NCBI GenBank assembly: GCA_034770075.1
Contig: CM068379.1
Span: forward strand, 21,017,506 to 21,081,505
Direction of reading: 5' to 3'
Length of the DNA stretch: 64,000 bases
Origin: Aralia elata
Lineage: Eukaryota > Streptophyta > Magnoliopsida > Apiales > Araliaceae
Part shown: piece after piece, positions 10,729 through 23,463 of the stretch
Layout: each line of letters starts with the position of its first letter
Position numbering within the stretch: position 1 is the stretch's first letter
Notes under the pieces: model-generated
Database searches by the model: none
Seen by the model: only the letters and a program-made list of their open reading frames with translations
Told to the model about the DNA's origin: nothing
Translations under genes and position numbers: made by a program

Positions 10729-13546
10729 TGATGAATGAGTTTTATACCTACGAATTGAGTACTTTGGCTTGATGAAATTATGAGCCTTTGAGTATTTTTT
10801 GTTCATTCTTATGCATTTTAGTGTGTTTTCGTAGGAAAAGGGATTGGAAGAGAAAGGTATGTTAAATGATATCAAGTTAGATGGATTATGAAATGTCGTG
10901 CGTCAAAATGAAGAAAAAGGGACCCGAGTATGCGCGACGTTCAACCTCGTGCATTCAGATGCAGCATTGTGGTGCAAATTGGCGTGCATGAAGTGTTTAA
11001 GCCAGGCATAGCATGGCAGACAAGCAGCACAGGCTGAATTAACACACGGATGAGGCAGCGCCTAGGCGCTCGAGCATGAGACGCGGCGCTAGAACACGAG
11101 GAAGCACCTAAGTTGTGGGAGTTGTGCGCGCGTTTGGGCTTTGCACGCGCACGGATGCTGATGGCAGAAAGGGGGCTGAGTGTTGTGGTGTTATCCTAGT
11201 CAAATTGAGTCACTTACATTATGAAGTCTTAACTAGATGGAAAGTCTAAAAAGCCAAGGGGACATAGTATAAACACACACGAGGCTACTTTTACAAGATA
11301 TATCCTTCATATCATTGTGACTTCCAAAGGGCAGATTTTTTTTTCATTTCAGAGATTGTGAAGGAAAGCATGACAAGGAAGAACAAAGATTGAAAGCGGA
11401 GTGTGGCGATTGAAGCTGTTACACAGATTTATTCTCTATCTCTTTCTCTTTGATTTTTGTAATTTAAGGATGTTTATGGATATTGTAATAATGTTTTCTT
11501 TTAGCAATATGAACTGAATTTCTTTTAAGTTGCAATGGAACTCAATGATTAGTTTAAATTAAGTTACTCTTGATTTGATTGTTATTGATCATATGCGAGT
11601 TGTTTATCATATTTTATACTTCATGTTATAATTGTTGGCCAGTAATTAATTTGATATTCTAGATTATATTAGAAAATAGAATTTAGGGCAAGATAAGAAT
11701 ATAATAACAAGTGTTGTGATTATTCTTCTTAGGAGTGAATAACATGATTTATGTATAGGATATGAATATAGGTGAAAGTAGTATGCACACAAGTCAATCA
11801 TATTTGATATGATGTAGCATATACTTTGTAATCTTATTCGATTATTAAAGGTATTTTCATTATCTACATAATGCTATTATATTAATATGTGATAAACCCA
11901 TAGTTTTAAGCAATGCTTTTAGAATCATGATGGTGATCATGCTAATGAAATCTAAATTCTAGATAGCTCACAAACTAAAATCGTTCATAATCATTGGATT
12001 ACTAAAAAGGGGATTAGTGAATTCGGATAGATTAATACATACTTTGCTTGCTCTTAGGAAGAGGATGATTGATCTCATAATCATTTGTGTGGAGACACTA
12101 AAGTAAGTATGTAGGTGCTTATTGGAGAATAAGTTCACTGAATGTGACTCGCTAAGGAATACCTAATGAAGTTTTACTCGCATGTCAATAGGAATTCCTC
12201 TAGTAATAGTAGTACAAGTGATCATTGGACTTCAGATCATCATAGTATTTTGTGTATGATGAGTTATACTTTGACATGTTCCTTAAGACCTTTAGGGTAT
12301 ATCAAAGGGTATGATTGGGTATAATAAGTTGTACATAGAGATAGGTGAATGATCAACAAAGAATCTACCACGTCTAGTAAAAGATGTGAATGTCCTATGT
12401 GATTCGATAAATGACAACTCAGTAGTCCTTAGCCAAGGCAGAATGAAATTAGAAAGGAGTTTTTAATTTACATTATTTAGAGTTGTGGATTTGGGAATCG
12501 AAATACATATAATTAAATAAAATAAGACTTGACAGAAATTTCATGTCTTATATTTAATTGGGACATTGTATGGTAGAAGGATCAAATTGTACAGTAACTA
12601 TCCACTGAAAGGTTCTTTTGTGATTAATGTTGAAATCTATATTATCTAGAAAGTCGTTGATCGCTAAGGGGGCTTACCCTTATTGTAAAATAAATGTTAT
12701 TTATTTAAATGAATTAAATAGTTTAATTTATTTATTTAAATAAGATTAGAATTGTTCTAATTGATTTATTCACAACCGGTTTAATATGGAGAACCTAAAG
12801 GGTCACACCGCAAAAGAAAAAATATTTATTTAAGAAGTAAATGGCATAATTATAATAATAAGTTAAGTGTATTTAATTTAGTCTATGGAGATAGAATAAA
12901 TTAAATAGCTTAATATTTATTATTTGATATTTTGGAAATATTAAATATAAATTAATAAAAGGAGTCTTATTATTATTATTACTATTACTATTATTTAATT
13001 CTTAATAGGTATTGAGAATTAATTAATAGAAGTACTCTCTCATGAATTCCTAATTGGATTAGGAGCATAATTAATTAAAGGAGTTTAATTATAATAGAAA
13101 CCCTAATCCTAAATAGTTTAGGGAAGGTTTTCCTACATCTATAAATAAGAGAAGTTTTATTATAGATTAGGGTTACACACTCTTGCATTAGATTGTGGAG
13201 AGTACTTGCAATTTCTATAGAGATAGAAACTAGGGTTTTCCCAATACCCATCTTCTTGAATAACTATTCTTCCTTGGTGGATCACCTCTAGAGGCCAAAC
13301 ACTTGGGTGGCTAACGTTGATCAAGTGAAGGAATTTAGTCGGTGAAATTCAAGGAGAACGCGAAGGAATTGGAGGTGAACTTGTACCCGATGAAGCTTTG
13401 ATTCACGAGGGTATAATTCTCTATCTCTATTTTTTTCGTTAATTGATAATTGAACACAAGAAAAGATCGTGGTGATGATTTGTATGAAAAATTTTAAAAT
13501 CCGTTTTATTACACTTCCGCCCTATTTATGTAATTTGATTGCATGC

Positions 13547-15365
13547 TGAAAGTAGTATGCACACAAGCCAATCATATTTGATATGATGTAGCATATACTT
13601 TGTAATCTTATTCATTTATTAATAAAGAATTGATTTTCTCAAAAGGCATTTTATATTATCTACATGGTGCTGTTATATTAAATGTGATAAACCCATAGTT
13701 TTGAGCAATGCTTTTAGGATCATGATGGTGATCATGCTAATGAAATCTAAATTCAAGATAGCTCACAAACTAAAATTGTTCCTAATCGTTGGATTACTAA
13801 ATTGGGGATTAGTGAATCCGGATAGATTAGTACATACGTTGCTTGCTCTTAGGAAGAGGATGATTGATCTCATAATCATTTGTGTGGAGACACTAAAGCA
13901 AGTATGTAAGTGCTTATTGGAGAATAAGTTCACTGAACGTGGCTCGCTAAGGAATACCTAATGGAGTTTTACTCGTCTGTCAATAGGAATTCCTCTAGTG
14001 ATAGTAGTACAAGTGATCCTTGGACTTGAGATCATCATAGTATCTTGTGTATGATGAGTTATACTTTGACATGTCCCTTAAGACCTTGTGGGTATATCAA
14101 AGGGTATGATTGGGTATAATTAGTTATACATGGAGATAGGTGAATGATCAACAAAGAATCTACCTCGTCTAGTAAAAGATGTGAATGTCCTATGTGATTC
14201 GATAAATGATAACTCAGTAGTCCTTGGCCAAGGCAAAATGAAATTTGAAAGGAGTTTCTAATTTGCATTAATTAGAGTTGTGCATTTGAGAATCGAAATA
14301 CATATAATTAAATAAAATAAGACTTGACAGTAAATCCATGTCTTATATTTAATTGGGACATTGTATGGTAGAAGGATTGAATTGTACGGTAACTATTTAC
14401 TCAAAGGTTCTTTTGTGATTAATGTTGAAATCTATATTATCTGGAAAGTCGTTGATCGCTAAGGGGGCTTACCCTTATTGTAGAATAAATATTATTTATT
14501 TAAATGAATTAAATAGTTTAATTTATTTATTTAAATAAGATTAGAATTGTTCTAATTGATTTATTCACAACCGGTTTAATATGGAGAACCTAAAGGGTTA
14601 CACCGTAAAAGGAAAACATTTATTTAAGAAGTAAATGGCATAATTGTAATAATAAGTTAAGTGTATTTAATTTAATCTATGGAGATAGAATAAATTAAAT
14701 AGCTTAATATTTATTATTTAATATTTTGGAAATATTAAATATAAATTAATAAGAGGAGTCTTATTATTATTATTACTATTACTATTATTTAATTCCTAAT
14801 AGGGATTGGGAATTAATTAATAGAAGTACTCTCCATGAATTCCTAATTGGATTAGGAGCATTATTAATTAAAGGAGTTTAATTATAATACAAACCCTAAT
14901 CCTAAATAGTTTAGGGAAGGGTTATTCCTACATCTATAAATAAGAGGAGTCTTATCATAGATTAGGGTTACACACTCTTGCATTAGATTGTGGAGAGTAC
15001 TTACAATTTCTATAGAGATAGAAACTAGGGTTTTGCCAAATACTCAACTTTTTGAATACTTGTTCTTCCTTGGTGGATCACCTCTAGAGGCCAAACACTT
15101 GGGTGGCTAACGTTGATCAAATGAAGGAATCACACCGTAGCATTCGAGGAGAACACGAAGGACTATGAGTTGAACTTGTACCCGAGGAAGCTTTGTTCTA
15201 CGAGGGTATAATTCTTATTCTCTTTATCTTTCGTTTATATCGTTAATTGAGCACATAGATTGATCTTGGTGATGGTTTGTATAAAATTTTAAAATCCGAT
15301 TTTATCGCACTTCCGCACTATTTATGTAATTTGATTGCATGTTCGCGCTATATACAAATCTAACA
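13547..15365 (+). repeat. 5' LTR of the copia element
   Basis: It starts TGAAAGTAGTATGC and ends ACAAATCTAACA. A TATA box lies at 14935-14943. Differences from the 3' LTR are scattered single bases. Confidence 0.95.
14935..14943 (+). promoter_or_regulatory. TATA box of copia 5' LTR
   Basis: TATAAATAA sits about 430 bp before the LTR end, a reasonable U3/R position. The same motif is at 22377-22385 in the 3' LTR. Confidence 0.6.
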
Positions 15366-15366
15366 A

Positions 15367-15379
15367 TGGTATCAGAGCC
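15367..15379 (+). other. Primer-binding site, initiator Met tRNA type
   Basis: TGGTATCAGAGCC begins one base after the 5' LTR. It is the standard complement to the 3' end of plant initiator methionine tRNA used by copia elements. Confidence 0.95.
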
Positions 15380-15483
15380 TAATCTTGTGCTAATTATCGA
15401 TTTTGATGATTCCATGTATGCTTGATATGTGATTGGATCAAAATTTTTGGGCAGAATAAAAAAATTTTCTGAATCAGCGACAC

Positions 15484-15605
15484 GGCGCAGCTGCGCCGCC
15501 TCCAGTTCATTCTGGAGCGCAGCTGCGCCGAAACCCAGAATCGTTTTTTTCTGGGGAGCAGCGCAGCTGCGCCGTTGCCCAGTTCATTCTGGGCGCAGCT
15601 GCGCC
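15484..15605 (+). repeat. Four GC-rich palindromes GGCGCAGCTGCGCC
   Basis: Copies lie at 15484-15497, 15516-15529, 15560-15573 and 15592-15605. The first and last are perfect 14-bp palindromes; the middle two begin with A. CCAGTTCATTCTGG-type spacers separate them. They start about 105 bp after the primer-binding site in otherwise AT-rich leader sequence. Confidence 0.9.
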
Positions 15606-16478
15606 GGTAAGCAGAATCTGAAAAATATTTTTTTTTTCAATTAAAATAAATGGTTTATTTAATTGATATAAGTTTAAAATAAAAAGTTTATTTTATCTGG
15701 AATAGGATTTCAGATTGCTAAAAAAATTAAAGGAGTTTAATTTGAATTTGGTTTTTGATTAAAATAAAAGAGTTTATTTTGTTTCAAAACTAAATATTAG
15801 CAAAAACTTTTACCCATTAATTGATATCGATGCATATATGGAATGGTTTTATTATTCATGGGATGAATGTTATTTATTGATACATATAGAGATATGTATG
15901 ATAATAAATAGGGATTGATTATGGACTGTTGACCAATGTGTGATTGGATTTATTTTAGTGGATGCTTGAATGTATGGGTTTTTTATAAATGGGGTCTGCG
16001 TACCTCGTCTTCTCTAATTTTTCTTAATGTAAATTCTATCTCCCTCCTATGTACTTCCCCTTGACTGCTGATCAAGGTTTCTATTTATTGTAAATAGTTT
16101 ATTGTAATAGGACTAGTTAGAATTAATTTTTGAAGAATTGGAGACAAAGGAGCAAGGAGCTCTTGAAGACCCATTTGTATTAGAGCCCGGGTTTAAATGT
16201 AATAGTTATATTTAAATTTTATTCTTGCACCCTAGGTTTGACCTTTTGGTTCACTTGGTGGCTCTAGTGAACCAAACTAGAATAAAAGTCCATAATCAAT
16301 CCGGGTAGAATATAGTATTCTATATGTGCATGCTTATTATATATATATTATATATTATCCAACATGCTTCGCATGTAAAATAATATGACGCGTATTTTAT
16401 ATATATATGTGCATGCGCGCTAAACAAGATGAGACTAATAATAATAAACCCCTCAAAGTAATTATATTAAGTCCTAAG

Positions 16479-16860
16479 CGTTCAAAGATATTTGGAATAT
16501 CGAACGTCGCCTTCTAGCATGGTAAAACAATAGAGTATTAAATATTTAATATGAGTTTGTTGTGTCACCACAAGGCAAGTATTAAATATTTAAAATGTTG
16601 CTTTATCACATTTGATGCTTATAAATAGACTGAACGATGCTGTTTTGTTGTGTCACCACAAGGACAGCGTTTTTCTTTCGAATATATGGAAGTGCTAGGT
16701 TGGACTTAACTTGGATAATTTTGATTCGGATGTGTCACCACTTGATCAAAATAATCTAAGAGGCAAAATACAAGGAGTTACATAGTGATCTAATTGACAA
16801 TAGTTGTCTACCTATTTATTTATATATCGCTTGTTGTGTCACCACAAGGCTATATACATT
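16479..16860 (+). repeat. Array of leader hairpins sharing a GTGTCACCAC loop
   Basis: A small hairpin at 16479-16506 (CGTTC/GAACG and GATATT/AATATC) is followed by four motifs containing TGTGTCACCAC, at 16557-16575, 16645-16663, 16731-16741 and 16831-16849. Each is flanked by different, mutually complementary arms, such as TTAAATATTTAATA (16538-16551) with TATTAAATATTTAA (16580-16593), GCTGT with ACAGC, and a 16-bp arm at 16710-16725 with 16745-16760. Confidence 0.75.
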
Positions 16861-17007
16861 TGAAATGGGATCCTTAATCTCACTAGCAAATCTTTAATTA
16901 GAATTGCCAAACTATATAATGAGGGTAATATAGTTTGATGAAAATAGTGGGAGATACCAATTTAAAATAAAAACCTAATTTATTTTGGTAATTAATTAAA
17001 TGAATGT

Positions 17008-20000
17008 ATGCTAAAATATTGTCTATTTCACATGCAGAATTTAAAAATGTCAAACTCACTATCACTACGTAGCATACTTGATGCTAACAAACTGACCGGA
17101 CCGAATTACACGGACTGGTTAAGGAATCTGAGAATTGTTCTCACTGCTGAAAAGATTTCTTATGTCCTAAATTCGTCAGTCCCTGCAAGTGTTGCAGAAA
17201 CAGCCTCTGAGGAAGAGATTGCTACTTTTAGAAAGTGGCAAGATGATGCAATCTTGGCTCAATACATCATGCTCGCATCCATGAGTAACGAGCTTCAGCG
17301 TCAGCATGAAACTATGGATGCTCCTACTATATTGCTGCACCTCAAAGAGTTGTATGGTGAGCAAAGTAGGACTGCTAGATATCAGATATCTAAGGAGCTC
17401 TTCCGATCTCGTATGACTGAGGGCACTGCTGTTGAGACTCATGTCCTTAAGATGATCAATCTGATTGAACAACTTGGACAGCTTGGGTTCGTGATGGATG
17501 GGGAGTTAAGCCAAGATTTGATCTTGCAGTCACTCCCGGACACCTTCTCATAATTTGTTGTGAATTTTCACATGAATAAGTTGGACGTCAGCTTGCCTGA
17601 GTTACTTAACATGTTGAAAACTACTGAAGGTCACTTCTCATCCAACAAGAATCAAGTCTTACTAGTGGATGATTCTTCCAAGAAAAGGAAGAGGCCCAAG
17701 GTATCTTCTGAAAAGAAGAAAAACAAGAAGGCTAAGGGAAAGGCGAAGGGAAAGGATAAAAAGAAACCTGATCCAGATAGCAAAGGAATTTGCTACCATT
17801 GCAATAAGCCGGGACATTGGAAGAGGAACTGCAAGGAGTATCTTGCGGGCCAAAAGAAGCTTGGAGAAGCTTCGACTTCCGATCTAGGTTTGTTCATGAT
17901 TGAAATTAATTTTTCTGAAAGTCAAAATTCTACTTGGGTATTGGATACCGGCTGTAGTTCTCACATATGTAATAATATGCAGGGACTAAGCAGAAGTAGG
18001 AAGCTGAACAAGGATGAAGTCGTCCTACGAGTGGGAAATGGAGCAAAGGTTGCTGCATTGGCTGTAAGGACTTATTGTTTAGCACTGCCTTCGGGCAAGT
18101 TCATTAGTTTAAATAATTGTTATTATGTTCCAACACTCATTAGAAACATTATTTCAATTTCTGTATTGGATATGGATGGTTTTGATATTATAATAAAGAA
18201 CAACAGTTGTTCTATTTATAATAAAAATGTTTTATATGGTGTTGGCAATTTACTGAATGGACTTTACATACTTGACTTGCATGAAAAAATACTTCAAATT
18301 GAACAAACTAAGAAAAGAAAAAGAGATGATGTTAATTATACCTTTATGTGGCACTGTAGACTCGGTCATATCAATGAAACAAGATTATCCAAGTTGCATA
18401 AAGATGGGCTTTTAGAGCTATCTGATTACGAATCATATCCAACTTGTGAATCTTGTCTCATGGGTAAGATGACTAAATCTCCTTTTAGTGGAAAAGGAGA
18501 AAGAGTTACAGAGTTGTTAGCGTTGGTACACACAGGCGTTTGTGGACCTATGACAACGAATGCACGAGGAGGGTATTCTTATTTTATTACTTTCACTGAT
18601 GATCATTCTAGATTTGGATATGTGTATTTAATGAAATACAAATCTGAATCGTTTGAAAGGTTCAAAGAATTCAGAAGTGAAGTAGAGAAGCAAACTGGTA
18701 AGAGTATTAAGATTCTTCGATCGGATCGAGGAGGGGAATACTTGACCAATGAGTTTCTCAATTGTCTCAAAGAAAATGGTATAATCTCACAATGGACTCC
18801 ACCAGGGACGCCACAGATGAATGGTGTATCTGAAAGGAGAAATCGAACATTGTTGGACATGGTTCGTTCCATGATGAGTTTTACCGACCTTCCAGTATCC
18901 TTCTGGGGTTATGCCCTAGAATCGGCTGCATACCTACTTAACAAGGTACCTACCAAATCCGTCCCAAAGACTCCATATGAGATATGGACAGGAAGGAAAC
19001 CAAATCTTAAGCATGTTAAGACTTGGGGTTGTCCAGCTTATGTCAAAAGGTTTGAGCATGATAAGCTGAAGACTAGATCCGACAAATGTAGAGTTGTGGG
19101 ATACCCTAAAGAAACATCAGGGTATTATTTCTATCATCCTACTAATCAGAAGGTGTTTGTTGTGAAACACGCTGCCTTCTTGGAAAAGGAGTTTATCCTT
19201 GAAGGGGTCAGTGGGAGTAAGATATATCTTGAAGAAGTTCAAGAACCACAAAATACTAAGGATCAAAGTCAGGTACCTAACCAAGTAGAAGAACCTACTA
19301 TACCACAACCTATTCGTAAATCTGGAAGAGTACCGAAAATACCTGAAAGGTATGGATTCATCATAGAGGATGATGATGAGGTACGCATCATAGATGATGA
19401 TGATCCATTGACTTACGAAGAGGCTATGAGTAGTGAAAGAGAAATGGCTAGAAGCCATGAAATCCGAGATGGACTCCATGTATGAAAACCAAGTATGGAC
19501 TTTGATTTCACCACCTGAGGGCATTAAGCCTATTGGGTGTAAATGGGTCTTTAAGAGAAAGACTGGAGCAGATGGCAAGGTAGAGACCTATAAGGCCCGA
19601 CTGGTTGCAAAAGGTTTCAAACAAAGACAAGGAGTTGACTATGATGAAACCTTCTCACCAGTAGCTATGCTCAAGTCCATTCGGATTTTGCTTGCGATTG
19701 CAGCTTATTATGACTACGAGATCTGGCAAATGGACGTGAAAACGGCCTTCCTCAATGGAGAGCTAGAGGAGAATGTATATATGATACAGCCAGAGGGTTT
19801 TGTTTCAACGGTTGGAACAAACCAAGTCTGTAAGCTACAACGATCCATTTATGGATTGAAGCAAGCTTCTCGAAGGTGGAACATCCGTTTTGATGAGATA
19901 ATCAAAAGGTTTGATTTTATCAAGAACGAGGATGAACCATGTGTGTACAAGAAGGTTAGTGGGAGCGCTATATCATTCCTTGTGTTATATGTTGATGATA

Positions 20001-21028
20001 TATTACTGATAGGGAATGATGTTCCTATGCTACAGTCGATCAAAATTTGGTTATCTAAACACTTCTCCATGAAGGACTTGGGTGAGGCATCCTATATTTT
20101 GGAGATAAAGATCTATAGAGATAGATCTAAAAGGATGCTGGGCTTGACCCAAGGAAAGTACATTGACTCAATGCTAAAGAAGTTTAGCATGGAAGATTCC
20201 AAGAGAGGTCTCATGCCGATGAGCCATAGAATACATCTCTCCAAGAAACAGGCCCCAAAGACACCTGAGGAGAGAGACCGTATGAGTAAGATTCCTTATG
20301 CTTCCGCAATAGGATCTATCATGTACGGTATGATATGTACTAGACCAGATGTCGCTCATGCACTTAGTGTAACCAGCAGATATCAGTCGAATCCAGGAGA
20401 AGAGTACTAGAAGGCAGTGAAAAACATCCTAAAGTACTTGAGAAGAACTAAGGATGTTTTTCTTGTCTACGGTGGGTCTGAATTGAAACTAGAGGGCTAT
20501 ACAGACTCAAGTTTTCAAACGGACCAAGATGACAGTAAATCCGTTTCAGGGTACGTGTTTACCTTAAACGGTGGCGCAGTGAGTTGGAAGAGTTCCAAGC
20601 AGCAAACAGTTGCTGATTCGGTGACAGAGGCAGAGTACATAGCTGCAAGTGAAGCTGCAAAGGAAGCTGTTTGGATGAAGAAGTTCATTACTGAACTTGG
20701 AGTGGTTCCTAGCATTAGAGGAGCAGTACCTTTATTCTGTGACAACAACGGAGCTGTTGCGCAGGCTAAGGAACTCAGGTCTCATCAGAAATCCAAACAC
20801 GTGTTGCGGTGGTTTTATTTGATTAGAGAGATCATTGAAAGAGGAGATATCACCCTGGAGCGTGTGGACTCTCAAGACAACATTGCAGATCCATTTACTA
20901 AAGCTTTAACTCAACAGCAGTTTGATCGTCACTTAGAGAAGATGGGTATAAGATACCATGGCGATTGGCTTTGGTGCAAGTGGGACATTGAAAGTAGTAT
21001 GCACACAAGCCAATCATATTTGATATGA
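17008..21028 (+). pseudogene. Ty1/copia gag-pol polyprotein, disrupted
   Basis: Domains appear in copia order. Gag starts at 17008 or, more likely, at the downstream ATG 17047. A CCHC zinc knuckle (CYHCNKPGHWKRNC) is at 17791-17832, the protease DTG site follows near 17947, then the pre-integrase HHCC, the integrase core, reverse transcriptase with intact YVDD near 19990, and RNase H (20480-20700). Breaks: a TAA stop at 17551-17553, a frameshift around 19430-19445, and a TAG stop at 20408-20410. In addition, the first integrase catalytic position (HT-x-VCGP) is glycine, codon GGC at 18535-18537, where copia integrases have aspartate. The later D (SDRGGEY) and E (SERRNRT) are present. The frame ends 40 bp inside the 3' LTR. 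An intact protein would make the virus-like particle, copy the RNA and integrate the DNA; this copy would need help in trans. Confidence 0.93.
20978..20987 (+). other. Polypurine tract of the copia element
   Basis: AAGTGGGACA lies one base before the 3' LTR start, where copia elements carry their plus-strand primer. Confidence 0.8.
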
Positions 21029-22807
21029 TGTAGCATATACTTTGTAATCTTATTCATTTATTAATAAAGAATTGATTTTCTCAAAAGGCATTTTATATTA
21101 TCTACATGGTGCTGTTATATTAAATGTGATAAACCCATAGTTTTGAGCAATGCTTTTAGGATCATGATGGTGATCATGCTAATGAAATCTAAATTCAAGA
21201 TAGCTCACAAACTAAAATTGTTCCTAATCGTTGGATTACTAAATTGGGGATTAGTGAATCCGGATAGATTAGTACATACGTTGCTTGCTCTTAGGAAGAG
21301 GATGATTGATCTCATAATCATTTGTGTGGAGACACTAAAGCAAGTATGTAGGTGCTTATTGGAGAATAAGTTCACTGAACGTGGCTCGCTAAGGAATACC
21401 TAATGGAGTTTTACTCGTCTGTCAATAGGAATTCCTCTAGTGATAGTAGTACAAGTGATCCTTGGACTTGAGATCATCATAGTATCTTGTGTATGATGAG
21501 TTATACTTTGACATGTCCCTTAAGACCTTGTGGGTATATCAAAGGGTATGATTGGGTATAATTAGTTATACATGGAGATAGGTGAATGATCAACAAAGAA
21601 TCTACCTCGTCTAGTAAAAGATGTGAATGTCCTATGTGATTCGATAAATGATAACTCAGTAGTCCTTGGCCAAGGCAGAATGAAATTTGAAAGGAGTTTC
21701 TAATTTGCATTAATTAGAGTTGTGCATTTGAGAATCGAAATACATATAATTAAATAAAATAAGACTTGACAGTAAATCTATGTCTTATATTTAATTGGGA
21801 CATTGTATGGTAGAAGGATTGAATTGTACGGTAACTATTTACTCAAAGGTTCTTTTGTGATTAATGTTGAAATCTATATTATCTGGAAAGTCGTTGATCG
21901 CTAAGGGGGCTTACTCTTATTGTAGAATAAATATTATTTATTTAAATGAATTAAATAGTTTAATTTATTTATTTAAATAAGATTAGAATTGTTCTAATTG
22001 ATTTATTCACAACCGGTTTAATATGGAGAACCTAAAGGGTTACACCGTAAAAGGAAAACATTTATTTAAGAAGTAAATGGCATAATTGTAATAATAAGTT
22101 AAGTGTATTTAATTTAATCTATGGAGATAGAATAAATTAAATAGCTTAATATTTATTATTTAATATTTTGGAAATATTAAATATAAATTAATAAGAGGAG
22201 TCTTATTATTATTATTACTATTACTATTATTTAATTCCTAATAGGGATTGGGAATTAATTAATAGAAGTACTCTCCATGAATTCCTAATTGAATTAGGAG
22301 CATTATTAATTAAAGGAGTTTAATTATAATACAAACCCTAATCCTAAATAGTTTAGGGAAGGGTTATTCCTACATCTATAAATAAGAGGAGACTTATCAT
22401 AGATTAGGGTTACACACTCTTGCATTAGATTGTGGAGAGTACTTACAATTTCTATAGAGATAGAAACTAGGGTTTTGCCAAATACCCAACTTCTTGAATA
22501 CTTGTTCTTCCTTGGTGGATCACCTCTAGAGGCCAAACACTTGGGTGGCTAACGTTGATCAAAGGAAGGAATCACACCGTAGCATTCGAGGAGAACACGA
22601 AGGACTATGAGTTGAACTTGTACCCGAGGAAGCTTTGTTCTACGAGGGTATAATTCTTATTCTCTTTATCTTTCGTTTATATCGTTAATTGAGCACATAG
22701 ATTGATCTTGGTGATGGTTTGTATAAAATTTTAAAATCCGATTTTATCGCGCTTCCGCACTATTTATGTAATTTGATTGCATGTTCGCGTTATATACAAA
22801 TCTAACA
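20989..22807 (+). repeat. 3' LTR of the copia element
   Basis: Same length as the 5' LTR (1,819 bp) and nearly identical. It is followed by CATGC and the last 23 bp of the older LTR into which it inserted. Confidence 0.95.
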
Positions 22808-23298
22808 CATGCTTGTGTTATATACAAACCTAACAATAGGTATATGCCACATGTAACTTGTGTGAGAATTAGTGTTTAAAGAATTTATTCTTAAGTATTC
22901 CACATAGGAATATAATGGATTAATTAGGGTGGATAGTTTCTTTATTCTAATCATCACAAGAGATTTGTTAAATAACTTTAAGTTCTCAGTTAACAACTTG
23001 TTATGGTTAGTTAATCAAAAGAGAGAATAATGAAATTTAGGCGAAACATTGGAGAAAATTGTAATCTTAGTCATTAAATCTGATACTAATCTTTGTTAAA
23101 TCATTTCGTTTAATTTTTAGTTATTAGTTAACATTCCTTGATTCATTTGTTTAAATAAAATCCAATTGATATAAAATTAGTAGTTGGTTAATATTATTAG
23201 TTTTTTTTTCTCGTGGGAACGATACTCTACTTACTATTATATTACTTGTTGATCGTGTTTACTTGCACGTAATTGTCAAATACCATATTGGACAAACA

Positions 23299-23460
23299 AC
23301 AATCCCATTTGTTAAAGTTTTGTGAAAAAATCATCCGGAGCGCGAAGCTACTTAGGAGGCGGAGGGGACTATTTGGCAAAAGTATTCTCACCTCTTTGAT
23401 GATAGGTAAATCTTTGTTCCTCTTTTGATTCCGAGGACGCAATCCTTTGTAAGGGGGATG
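23299..23460 (+). pseudogene. Gypsy chromodomain tail after the nested insertion
   Basis: Reading resumes with IPFVKVL, then a stop where tryptophan is expected, then KNHPEREAT and a tail ending YSHLF. This is the end of a chromodomain-type integrase interrupted at 10728. The insertion and at least one stop inactivate it. Confidence 0.75.
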
Positions 23461-23463
23461 AGA
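23451..23463 (+). other. Polypurine tract of the gypsy element
   Basis: AAGGGGGATGAGA lies directly before the LTR start TGTAATATCC. Confidence 0.75.

Larger units (their letters stand above)
13547..22807 (+). mobile_element. Complete Ty1/copia retrotransposon, 9.26 kb, young insertion
   Basis: It has two LTRs of exactly 1,819 bp, TG...CA ends, CATGC target duplications (13542-13546 and 22808-22812), a tRNA-Met-type primer-binding site, a 1.6-kb structured leader, a gag-pol region in copia order and a polypurine tract. The LTRs differ at roughly a dozen sites by eye, so insertion is recent. Gag-pol is broken, so it cannot act on its own. Confidence 0.95.
11773..22835 (+). mobile_element. Older solo copia LTR, split by a younger copy of its own family
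   Basis: It runs 11773-13546 and 22813-22835, about 1.8 kb in all. It starts TGAAAGTAGTATG and ends ACAAACCTAACA, with ATAGG duplications at 11768-11772 and 22836-22840. It is clearly homologous to the LTRs of the young element but more diverged. Confidence 0.88.
10729..23298 (+). mobile_element. Solo LTR split by copia insertions
   Basis: It begins TGATGAATGAG and ends GGACAAACA, with ACAAT target duplications at 10724-10728 and 23299-23303. The insertion falls inside the chromodomain codons of the gypsy host. Without the nested block (11773-22840) it is about 1.5 kb. It matches, in opposite orientation, the solo LTR at 46561-47956 and the LTR at 61264-63241. A GC-rich patch lies at 10920-11160. 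No coding capacity. Confidence 0.8.

Noticed and set aside
13701..13961. 86-codon frame repeated in both copia LTRs (also 21143-21403)
   Set aside because: Identical because the LTRs are identical; the older LTR copies do not keep it open and there is no domain.
15429..15644. 71-codon frame in the copia leader
   Set aside because: It runs through the GC palindromes, whose repeats create the apparent coding texture; it lies upstream of gag.
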